DNA of 64,000 nt from Tenebrio molitor (taxonomy: Eukaryota > Arthropoda > Insecta > Coleoptera > Tenebrionidae). Position 1 is the stretch's first letter; each line of letters starts with the position of its first letter. The DNA lies in contig NC_091046.1 of the NCBI RefSeq assembly GCF_963966145.1, positions 45,756,001 through 45,820,000 on the forward strand, in the 5' to 3' direction. Of this stretch, positions 27,701-39,700 are shown one piece after another. The translations under genes were made by a program, and so were the position numbers. The notes beneath the pieces are model-generated. The model saw nothing but the letters and a program-made list of their open reading frames with translations, did not search any database and was not told the DNA's origin.

Positions 27701-30700
27701 ATTTCACACTGTGTAATTTTTGGAGGACAGGACTTTTTGGTCCACTCGTTCGGCAATCAATTATCCTGCGTATGAAAAATTCATCAAGCAGGTTCGCTTG
27801 TGACAAAGCACTCTAAACGAAGCTTAGCTGTAATTTAATTTGGCCGTTCGATCGAAACACACTTTAACCGAGAATTTGCATTTTCGGTGTAAATGTCAGC
27901 GCGACTCGTTTCGGCAGCTGGTCCATTTTCGCTAGTTCTTGTCCGAAAGCTCGCTTAATGGCGGAATAAATCACACATCCGTGTAATCCGGCGGAGTTAA
28001 ATCGAGCTTTTATTGCGACGAGTATCTGTGTCTGTTTGTTTTTAATTAAGAGCTCGGGATACAAAGCCACTTCGCGCCCCCTTTTCACCTTGTTGCAATC
28101 GCCAATTCGACTGGACCATGCATTATGTATAAAGCGAGGCGAGCTTTATCGCAAGATCTGCTGGAAAAAATCAGCTCCAGATACCCTGTCGGGGCTGATA
28201 ATGAAGCGTGTCGTGGCTTTCTTGAAAATTAAAAATTCCCACCCAGGTGTGTCCAAGGGCCGGTCTGGTGGTTCGCTATCGATCGGGGCACAAGGTGTAT
28301 CGTGCCAGATCGTAATCTTGGCCTCTGTAACGTTTCCAGAGACACTTTTCGACCAATTTAGATCGTTTTATCAGGGGGTGTATCGATTTTCGAGCAATTA
28401 AGTGGCGCGCTGCTCTGGCGGGGGCTTCAACTTGCGAAACGCTCGAGATGTATTGCCAAAGTTAAACGCTGAAGTGTTGCGAGATAGACTATTTTTTTCG
28501 AATGGTCTAATTCACAAACAAGCAATAAACAAGATCATAAATAGTGTTTCGTCGGGGCGACATAAAATTCGGGATAATGGCGAAAGTGTTTCTCTATTGC
28601 CTGGAAGAGGCGTTCGGGCGTTGGGCGCTCGCCCCACCCGATTGTCACAAAATATATCAAATTTTACATAAAAATTCGAGGACGGTGCTATTCTCGATGG
28701 TCGAGAGATTTAATAAAAAATAAAATTCGCACGAAAATTCTCCTAGCTAGGCAACACACTTTGCAAGGTCCACCATTTGCAAAAATTATTCGAAAATTTT
28801 AATCCAAATCACCCGCGGTTTTGCCAAATTGACACTTGACATTTCTTTGCAACAATTTAAAATGTTTCAAGTGAAGTGTTTTTGGCTCATTTCGTGATTC
28901 AGTATTGATATTCTTGACATTTAGTCAATAATGATTAATCTTGATCGATTAGCGTGTTGGTTTTGTGAAGATAGTGAAGTCGGAGCTAATTATTCGAAAA
29001 TGTTAATTCAAATCACCCGCAGTTTTGCCAAATTGACATTTCTTTGCAACAATTTAAAATGTTTCAAGTGAAGTGTTTTTGGCTCATTTCGTGATTCAGT
29101 ATTGATATTCTTGACATTTAGTCAATAATGATTAATCTTGATCGATTAGCGTGTTGGTTTTGTGAAGATAGTGAAGTCGGAGCTAATTATTCGAAAATGT
29201 TAATTCAAATCACCCGCAGTTTTGCCAAATTGACATTTCTTTGCAACAATTTAAAATGTTTCAAGAGAAGTGTTTTTGGCTCATTTCGTGATTCAGTATT
29301 GATATTCTTGACATTTAGTCAATAATGATTAATCTTGATCGATTAGCGTGTTGGTTTTGTGAAGATAGTGAAGTCGGAGCTAATTATTCGAAAATGTTAA
29401 TTCAAATCACCCGCAGTTTTGCCAAATTGACATTTCTTTGCAACAATTTAAAATGTTTCAAGTGAAGTGTTTTTGGCTCATTTCGTGATTCAGTATTGAT
29501 ATTCTTGACATTTAGTCAATAATGATTAATCTTGATCGATTAGCGTGTTGGTTTTGTGAAGATAGTAAAGTCGGAGCTTTGTCGTAGAGGTTAGGGTGCG
29601 ATGTGGTTTAAACTGGATTTAATTTGACCCTTTGGGTTTTTCCTTTATTTGTTTACTTTGTTGACACGATCAGAACACCCCCAACAACCCCTATCTGAGC
29701 AGTACGCCTTTACCAACCATAAATCACATTTATCGCGTTTCAGGTTAGGTTTTGTTCGGGCAAAAGCCTATTTATGACGGAGCTCGTATACTAGTCAGCA
29801 AAAAATTTTATAATAAAGACAATAAACCTCCGCGGTTTATTGAACGGTTCTGATTATTGTGAAATAAAAAAATCATCAGCAATAATAGTTGTTGGTCACG
29901 AAGCAGCAATCGGAAACGGATTTCCAGGATCGATGAAGCCGCATGCAATCAAAATGCATTTTCCTTTATTGTACCCAAATAAGAAGCGACAGTTTGCGCG
30001 AACGTACTTAGCACAGACGCACGTTTGTCGAAGAAAATTCGAGATATTTTTCAGTCAGTTCGTTATCCTGTAATTTGAGCTCATCTGAAGCAATAATGTT
30101 GTAAAGTGCTTTTGAACATGTGGCCGGAATTTTCCAATAAATAAACTTCGCTAAAAGTTCAAGCTCGAGCCATATGCTGGCGATCATCCATAATACATGT
30201 CTGAATTAAAAAGTTTGTTAGAACAAGAGTTTCCGTTATTAATTAAAAGTAGGCGGCGAAGAAATAAAGATAACGCGGAGTGATAAGGGTTGTTCCAAGT
30301 TGGACGTGGGGGGCGCTGAAATATTTAGACGCAAGCTGGTGTCGAGAGTGCAACCCTTGGAGTAAATTTTTGCGGTGGCTTTGAGCTAGGCTTTGCCGAA
30401 GTAATGGCGCGTCTGTGATAGACTCGTCGCTTCGTTCTTTCTCAGATCAAGCAGTATTATTGGTTGCAGACGCGTCCCAGCCCTTGTAAATCTTCAAGGT
30501 CGCTTTAGCAAGATTTACGAGTTTAGCTAACGCGTCCGACACAACACATTAAACCTTGCCGAGGTGTTTCGGTGCCCCATTCTTGTCACCGGTCCACAAG
30601 CCCGGCCCATAAAAAATTAATTTGTCTGTTTTTAGAGTGATCGCAGCGCGCCAAAAGTTAATGTCGGTTCACCCTCGCCGTCTTTAAATCGTCGCCGCTC

Positions 30701-33700
30701 GAAACCGGGGGATGGCGGATAACAAAAAGTAAATAGCGAAACGAGGGAATGCGGCAGCTCCGGGCATTACAAGTGGGATGCTATGCGGATGGGAAAGTTC
30801 TGCGCAACCCCGGCAAAGGTTGAATGGAAGTAGGACAATAACGCTTTAATTTCGAACTAGTCCAAAGGAGAGGGACGGTAGTTTTGGCCTCGTAATGTCG
30901 CGATCTAAACAATATCGATCGAAGGACCAAGTTTTTTCGGACACGGAGCCGGGGGTCGCGCCGGGGTGGGGCGTTCATTTGCATCGCCGACTTGACGCGT
31001 GGGGTGAGATGTTCATTATGCCGCCCCCAAACACGGCTACATATCTGGAGTTGTTACCCCATAACGCATCACCGGGATGAGCGCCATATGTGATCCCACT
31101 TGTATTCTCTAATTACGCAAAAGCTAATGAGATTCCAGTGATTGCGGCGACAGTCGCGTTAATAATAAACAAAGTGTTACTAGAATTGAAACAAAACCTT
31201 AAAAAAATTGTCCCCGGCGCATCCACCATTTTGCGAACGAGATTTTCACAGCTTCGCCGACGACTTCGCAGCTCTTCATTATATCAGGCTAAAACTTCTC
31301 TGAAATTCTGTTTCTCCTAACAATATTACACCTCCACTAACATGTGCTTAGCGGTTTGGTGTGTTGTGCGGTGTGAAATAGCCCTTGGTGTTCATGAATT
31401 ACAAAAGGGATTCAAGTTTCCTTTGTCCGGCGAATCTGTGCGTGTCTGCAATCGCTGCAGGATTCAGTCTCGTTACGTATCCTGACATTTCGTTAATGAA
31501 AATTATTTAAATGTAATTTTGGGGTTTTGAAAAATTTCACAAGCTTGATGGCTTATTCGAATCCGAACTCAGTTGCGGAACGTAATTACCCCACCGGTCC
31601 GAAATAAATGCTAATTGGATGATGAGATCCTGGGTTTGTGGATGGTCAAGACCGGAGTGGAACGCTGCCCGAATAAATCAGTCGAAATTGTGAGTAATTA
31701 AGATGGCTTCACAATTTTCTTGTAGTTTTTGGGAGTGGAAGTCCCCACCAACGCAAGCCTGGAGTTGGAAGTTTTGTTTTCCAACTGGGGAAAACTTGGG
31801 CACTATGTCGAGGAACTAGCGAAACTCGGATACAGAATGAATTTAGTGGAAGCACAAATCTATGGGAGCTGTAATTCGTTTCAGTCATTCAGGCGAGGAC
31901 TAATTTTCCATTGTTCTAAAAATGCTTGGGAAGAAAGAGGTTGGTTGCATTTGCTCTCGGAACCCGAGAAACGCACGCAATATTTTCCGGGAAACAAGAA
32001 ACGGACATTTGTTTTGAGAGCGAGGCCCCGAAAGCTGCAACCTGCGCGTTCCTGTCCTAACGACTGAAATAATTTATTCTGCGAATGTTTTCCCAGCGCA
32101 TGTGGGAAAAATAGATTTGGCGGCGTTCGTCGACTCTTCCCCACCATTAATTACGCCGATCTGGGTCAAATTCAAATTCGATTGAGTCCACGGCTACAAT
32201 TTGATATAGAGCTAAAAAACTAATAAAACGTCCATCTATCATGCACAATCGGCCCTTGTTGCCTCATAAATCAAATCCGGGTTTTGTTTAGAAAAATCGA
32301 TGGAGGGGTGAACGGCGAAGGTAAACAACACCCATCGGATTGAATGTTCTAATCGGGCCGATTGAATGCCTCTCCCACCGCTATTAATTTCGGGGTGTTG
32401 GATTGAGCTTTCAAGGCGTTAAAGCTCCAAAGAGATTAAAAACTACTTTGGTGTTTTCCTTCTGAACTGCTGCCGGAAAAATAGTGACGGCAAAGAGAAA
32501 CCACATTAATCAAGAGAGTAATCGTTTCGATTCATTCTAAAATTGTACTTTTTCTACTTTTCAATCAATTTTTCGATACTGCTAAAATAGATTATTATTA
32601 TTATTAATTTCCTATTTTTGTTTTGCATCTTACTGGCAGCCCACGATTCTTTTTCAGGGAGATGATTCAAGATGGGCGACCACCCATCCAAACACTGACT
32701 GCGACGTACGTTGCTTAGTAGATGTACAGCTTGACAAAAACAGCTTGGCAGATGAAATGCGCAAAAGAGGAAACGAGAGAGTGTCTGTAAGACAAGGATA
32801 TGGCTAGAGTTGTGGGTACGGTACACTCAATGAAGCAAATCTGCTCTAAAGAGTCCGAACATACTGCCCACCTCAGGCGTTTTATTCTGTTTATATTTTT
32901 TCGCACGATCTAAACATCTCGAGACACAACAAACAAGTGCGCTCCGCTAGTGGGAGGGGTTTCAGTCCACTACGCATCCATTAGTCATGTGCCAAGTTGT
33001 TTTTGTCAAGCTGTAGTATTATATAATTAAAAAAAAATCTTTTTCTACTCTATTTTTCTATTGATATTAATTAACATGATGTTCATAAGACTACGAACCA
33101 ACTTTTTTACAAAAGCTACGCATTAGTGTCTCGGGTGACTTTATTTGAAGAAAAATTGCTTTGACTGTCCCCTTTTGGTCCTTCGCCGGACCGAATAAAT
33201 GACGAACCACGCTCGTCTGAAGGATATTTCCCCTAATGCAAACCTGATTGGATGCCTCATCCGATTGTGGCTCACGTGCGTCCTGAATTTTTGCAACTCG
33301 GCTAACATCATGAAATATGGACCTCGTCCGAGTACGTCCCGCGCTATTACCAGCAGAAAGTGATGAATGCGTGGACGATCTCCTCGCTGCAGACCTCGAG
33401 AATTTATATAAAACGTGTTGTAATGCGACGTCCTGGAAGGGTCGCCAACCTGGAAACCATAACGTCCGACAACATGTATTGTGAGTTGGCACCAGCCCAA
33501 GCTCATATTTCGCCGGACGAATTTACAGCCTTCGTCGGATTGGAAACGGTGGTCATCTAAATAAAAGGAGGAAGAATAAACAAAGATAAATTAGTGGCAG
33601 TGTTGGACCAGCTGGATCAATGGCGGAACGTCGCACTAAGCCGGGATTATGCAGATGTAATCGGCTGTTGTTGAGATTTGCAAAGAAATGCGGCGTGTGA

Positions 33701-36700
33701 CGATCTACAAGAATGTACTCGATTGAATTTAATTTCAAGTGCAAGTGGGATTGTGTTGGTCGAGGGTTGCTTCAAATCGATCTTCTCCCAGAAAATAATG
33801 TTACTCCAATTTTCTCAAATTGGGTTCTTCGTTAAATATTGCCCAACATATTTTACCTTTTATACCACTTGATGCTGCCGACTGAAAATAACATTCTCAA
33901 TTTAAAACCCGCCATGTTTTGCATTCTTTCTTATGTCCAATCATTTGTTCCTCCCCCCCAGAGGATTCTCACTTTATCTCAGTTTCCGCCGTCTGTTCTA
34001 CACCTATTTATTCTTTATTACGCAACGCTCTACCTTGTTTACTCTTCATTTTATGTTGCAAAAACCAGTTTTTACATGTGCAAATAATTTTCGCTGCGCT
34101 CGTGTGTGTAAACTTCCCACTTGTAAAAAATAATATTAACGCATTTTTACTTCAATTTCAGTTCTAATCAGATTTTTAAAACACTTTTTGACGTGATACA
34201 AGTTAAAACCCTTCTGAATTAAATTTTTTCCTGCCCCAATCTCCTGTTTCCAGCGTTGGGCGATTAGTGTTTGCTCAGGCGTAAAATTTGGGCCAGCTTT
34301 TATCAGATACCATTTTTACCATTCATCATGTGATAAAGTTAAGCACCCTCGACGCACTTCCCGCTGATAAATTACACCCCCGTACGCTATTTTTAATTCC
34401 TTGTGTTTCTACATGCTCAGCAATCCAACACGAGTGTCACAGATCCTTATCGCCCTGTTTAAACAGAAGGAAATCCAATTCCCGCGAGGAGTAGGCTAAA
34501 ATTAATCCATCATTGTTATTACAAGCCCAACAAGTGCTTTTGGTGCATCTCCCTCGAGATCTTTGGTGTTTAGAAAAATGTTATCGATCTGGAGCGAATG
34601 TACGTCTGGAGAAATTCAGCGAGAACTTTCCAGTGGTTGTAACTTAGGACAACACTCAAGGAGGAGTGGATAAATATATAATCTTCTCGTGGCCGGATCG
34701 GGCCTTCCCCGGAGAAGCCTCAAGAGCAGCGCAAATAAAACGAAACTGGGCCACCGGAGGACAGCACCGGAAAGCAAAAAGGGCGTGACCTCACAACGCT
34801 AATTACTCCGGCACAAACGGACACATAAATTCCGGGAGGACCATCTTTCTTGCCATTGTTTCGGGCGCACTTTCGTCGGAAACGAGCCGACAACGCGGCG
34901 AAGACGGATTAATCACGTGTCACGCACACAAAATGGCGTGGTTGCGGTTGTCACTCCGCCATTCATGGCGTTTGAATTACGGCGCCAAAATAAACCGATG
35001 GGCCCCACTTGAACAACATCTGCAGGACTAACTTGATGGAGCTGCAGCTGAATTGGAAGAACAAAAACACGATAAATTAGGCGAGGGTTTAAAAGAAGGG
35101 AAAAAGCGACAATCTAGGTCTGTTGGGCTAATTCGGTTAGGGGAATGAGTCCATGCTGTCTATCTTTTACTCGGGACCATCAATTATTCAAAGCCTCTTT
35201 TATCAATACTTCAACAAATCTGCATTATTCAGTTCTACTTAAAATCGTCGAATTTATTATTTTTGACAAGTTGCGAGGTTTCCGGCAATGTGAGGGGAAG
35301 AGGTTCGATGTGTTCACGTTCCCACGCACCAATTGACTTGATTTATGTCGCTTAGGATTTACGCTGTGGGAAATCTGAAGAGAAATCCAACTCCAAAAGA
35401 CTCCATCTAGTGGAGAAAGAGAGTATTTGCATAATCACATTTCTTTGGTGTAATTTTTATTAAAGTATCATTAATCATTATCTTTCCTGGAGCTGAGGGA
35501 AAGCAAAAACCGAAATAACGTGGTCATTCCATGAAACACAGGGTTATTCACGAGAGACTTCCGATGAAAATTTCGTCATATGCAACCCAAAATACAAGAA
35601 ATCCATAGAACTTGATATTTTGTTTAATTCGAAATAAGTTAGCAATCCAAGTAGCTTGGCGAATGAGGTTAATCATGACACATTCTCTTTATTGAGGTTA
35701 TAAGCAAAAGACAATAAGGGGCAGCAATCGTTGATTTAAGTATTACTTTCTACCGGGTGATTTTAAATGAATGTGACTTTTTTTCATAGGTTGGTAATAT
35801 TATTGTTGGTTATTCTGCTTTTTAATGTGATAGTTGACATAAACATAGGCGTCCTCGCCTATTTGACATAATTTATTAGTACATAAAATGTCAAATTGAC
35901 GTACGTACGCCAATGTGTTGATGAAGGTATCAAGTTTGCCAAAATAATTTATGAAAAATGTTCCCAACTTAAGAAAAAAAGCCACAATCATTTAAAATCA
36001 CCCGAAATATATTATTATTAAATATGTATTTATGAAAACAACATTAAATCAATAAAAATTCTTTAATTAAGATCTTTCAAAAAACTCCTCTCAGAAAAGT
36101 ACAAGTCAGTAAACTATGACAGTTTCAGTCTGATTCTAAGACGGTGAATAATAATTTATGCACCAAGTGCATAATAGATCTTTACGATTCAAGTGCGATA
36201 AGTTTGTTAATGATGCGTTATCACACAATATTTTATCTACGACCAAGAATTTAATTTAGTAGGTAAAAATTCACAAGAACTGTCTTCATCGGGAGTTTAT
36301 TTAACAAATTGCAAAAATTGTGTACTTGATTAAGATTTATAAAACATAGTTATATCAATTGTTCTTGTAGTTAAATTTAAATTTTGATTAATTGGTTGTT
36401 ATAAAAAAGCGTGCGGTAATGAAAATGCGTGTGGTAATGACGTTCTTATCTCACGCAAAATGCATGGGATAAGTGTCATTTATCCCACGGCCGTAGATAA
36501 AAATACATTCCAATGTTTTTAAGTATTTTTAAAAATGCCAGTTTAAATGGGAATTCTTTACGATTTCGTTAATGGAGATATTTACGTCCAGGTTGTCCTA
36601 CAGGATCGATAACAACACAAGTTTCGTCGTAAATCACAAAAAAACTTTCCAATGAGTGTTTGTGAAATTTTTCTTAGCTCAGATTCTTTCTTTCGTGTAT

Positions 36701-39700
36701 TTATCGATTCCCCTGTCGCGATATCTTTTTATGATTCCACAAATTATTGTACATTCGTTGCTATCACTTTTCCAGCCAGATCCAGCTAATGAACAACTCG
36801 TTTCCCACGACGCTCGTCTTCTTGGACACAAATGCCAGAAATATTGTACATTTTCGTCTTAATCCCATCATCTTATTGCCTCATCCCGGCCTAGCTTTTG
36901 TTCCTCGCTCCACATTTTTTGCCGGACAAGATTAAGTAAAAATACACGATCGCCTGTTACGAGTCGATAAAATTTCGTCACTGATTAAAATTAGATTAGG
37001 TCCTGCCAAGCCGAATGACGTCCGCGAAACGACCTCCAACATTCATAATGTTTTACACAGTTATTCATTACAACCCGGAACGGCTCAATCCGACGCCGCT
37101 CTTCTCCGGAAATTTAACCACCTTTTTAGGCGTCCTCGAATCTGGCGACATTTATGACTGGGATAAAATTAATTAAATCCAGCTTCCCTACATGTCATTA
37201 TTTAATTTATGTCACTGGAATTACTCGCGTCGCGGCTTGCCAACATTTTAACACAGCAATTCCCTACATCGCAGTAGATAAAGAACGAAACATGTTGAAC
37301 AAGCTTTTGCTTCGTACTGGTCAAGTTTAAACTGGATTTCTTTATTTTATCGTTTTTTGCATATTCGCATTCGCATCATTATCTTTCTCGTTATTAAAAC
37401 GAAAAAGAGGGCACTGCGTCGAGGCCGGATCAGTTATCACTACTATTTCTACAAAGCAATGATACGTAATTTCTTTTTGAAAACCTCACCTACACAAGGT
37501 AATAATGAGCCCGACGGAACTGTAAATGCAACCCACAATACATTTGGAGCGTAAAGCTGGATATGCACGCGGTAAATATCAAGCTTTACCTTCCAAATGT
37601 ATTGTGGGTTGCATTTTCAATTATTACTCATGAATCTTGTATTATCATTTACTTTTCCATTTGTATTATTATTACCCCCGGGGGCAGCTTTGTGCCGTCG
37701 CATTCGTCCGGATTTTTTTTATGCGACTTGTTCACCGTGTTTGAGATCCAGCGCCCCCAGCGTATCGATTCCTCCACTTCATCATCATTCATAAAGTGGA
37801 AATGGGTCGCGCAAGGTTGGTACTTGCACACTTTTATTGTACTTGCACACTTTTATTGTGGAGTGGAGAAGAGAAACAAATTTGGCTTGGAAACTATTCA
37901 TTTCTTCGGGGGTGGGACCGATCGACCTGGTTGGTCGCATGCGATCAATATTTCACGTTTCAATTTGGAAAGATTTTTGTGTGGGGGTTGTTTACAACAC
38001 CTTGTATCAGTTTTGCTCGCATTGTTCCCTAATGGAAATATTTACGACGTGTTTAGCGCCGCCGGAATCAATACATAATTTTCTAAAATTTATTTGCGAT
38101 GTTGCGACCTTGACACCCCCACCCAACCAAGCTTCGTTATCTTTGCGTCACAACTCCACTCCCTGTCCCATTTTTATTTATCTCAGCTGTCAAAGCTTCC
38201 AAGTATCTTCAAGCAAATCTATCTGCGAAAGCAGTTTGACCGGTGGAAGAATTATATTAGTGGACAAAGCAATTTTCTTCGTGTGGCGTGACTGCTAAAG
38301 TTATTTAAATGGTCTCTTATCCAATGGGTTGTAACGCACCTATCGTGCTATTATTTATGCTCTCGAGGAAATGACCCGACAAGCTTTTACTCCACTTCCA
38401 GAGCTTTATTTAGAAGACCGGAAGTGCAGACAACGCGAGTGCTCTCGCGTCACAAGTTGACCTGCAACAAGTCCTCTTGACGTGTTTAAACCGGTTGCAC
38501 TTTTCAGTCAAGCGCGAAGGGTGGTATGGATTGGGGTGCAAGGGTGGTTTGTCATGCAATTTAACTTTTGTGCGCCTAATGGAGAGTAATTGCGGCGACT
38601 TCTCCGCTGCACTTTATTTTGTCTTGGGGGAGCATGTTCAAGCAGAATCGCAGATTGTCTCGCTAACGTGATTACTCAAGTTCTAAATTAAAAGTGTTGT
38701 GTTAAGAGATTGGATGGTTGTGGACTCATCGATTCTTTGCGTTGATTGGAGTTCTTGCGGAAATGAAAGCTCCAGCAAGTGCAGTTGCTTTCTCTTTGTT
38801 CCTGCGTAAGCACCTTTAAATTCTCCAGATTTGTATCCCAGTTTTCTACTGCAAAGAGACCTTCCACAAACCACCCCCGGTTAGTCGTTGTCAAATGAAA
38901 TAAAGCAGGGTCGGTGGCAGGATTCGATCCCGCCGCCCTCATGAATTCTCCATTTCCATGCTTTTAGCCCAACATGTGGGTCCTCGATGGGAGATCCATC
39001 AACTGACAGGACACTTTCATTATCGAAAGAATCCTCCACCCCTCCTCATACCCTCCCCTCCCCTTAATTATTCACCCCGCGAATCGCGACTGACATTCGA
39101 CACGTCAAATAAATCCGAAATTGGACGTTTCCATTGATGGACCGCGATTGATTGAAGGATTTCATGCTCACCTGAAACTTCCACACCCGGACGTGGCTAA
39201 GTCTTGCGGCAACAGGTGTGTTTGCTAATTTATTTAACGGGGTAGGTGGAACCGGTGCTTTTAGGAAATGGGGTCTCTTCGCACGCTGGCCATCTTCACC
39301 ATCGGTCTGCTAGGCGGGATCTACTTCGGACGGCACAAGGACGTCCTCTGGGCCTTCCTCGACCTGGAAACGAAGAAGAAGCAGTGGACTGACTGGAACG
39401 CTGAGTGCGAGAAGCTGGCGGAAGAAGAGGAGCAAGAGTGCACCTGTGGCGCTCACCACTGAATGCATTGTCGAAATTAAAGCGATTTTTACATAATATG
39501 GAAATTATTTGTCTCACGGTCGGGGCGGTAAAAGATGACGGAATAAGAGGAAAGGGGCGCAAGTTCTGTCAACAAATCGTTAATGTGGTCTTCGTGCTCT
39601 TGCTCGGATAGAGTTCGTGCAGAATCTCTGGTAATTTTGGCCCAGTCAAAAATGATGCAAATTAATTGCAAGGAAAAAGGAAACTCGGTTTGCCACGTGG

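Noticed and set aside
33091..33560. Overlapping open frames on both strands around 33.1-33.5 kb
   Set aside because: Neither strand resembles a known protein. Both are open because of local GC content.
36400..36500. A palindrome built on GTGGTAATGACG and GTCATTTATCCCAC
   Set aside because: Pairing is patchy, with several mismatches. Not convincing as a hairpin or element.
38905..38945. A complete tRNA gene
   Set aside because: Only a B-box-like segment is visible; there is no anticodon arm or acceptor pairing. Kept only as a weak SINE-like remnant.
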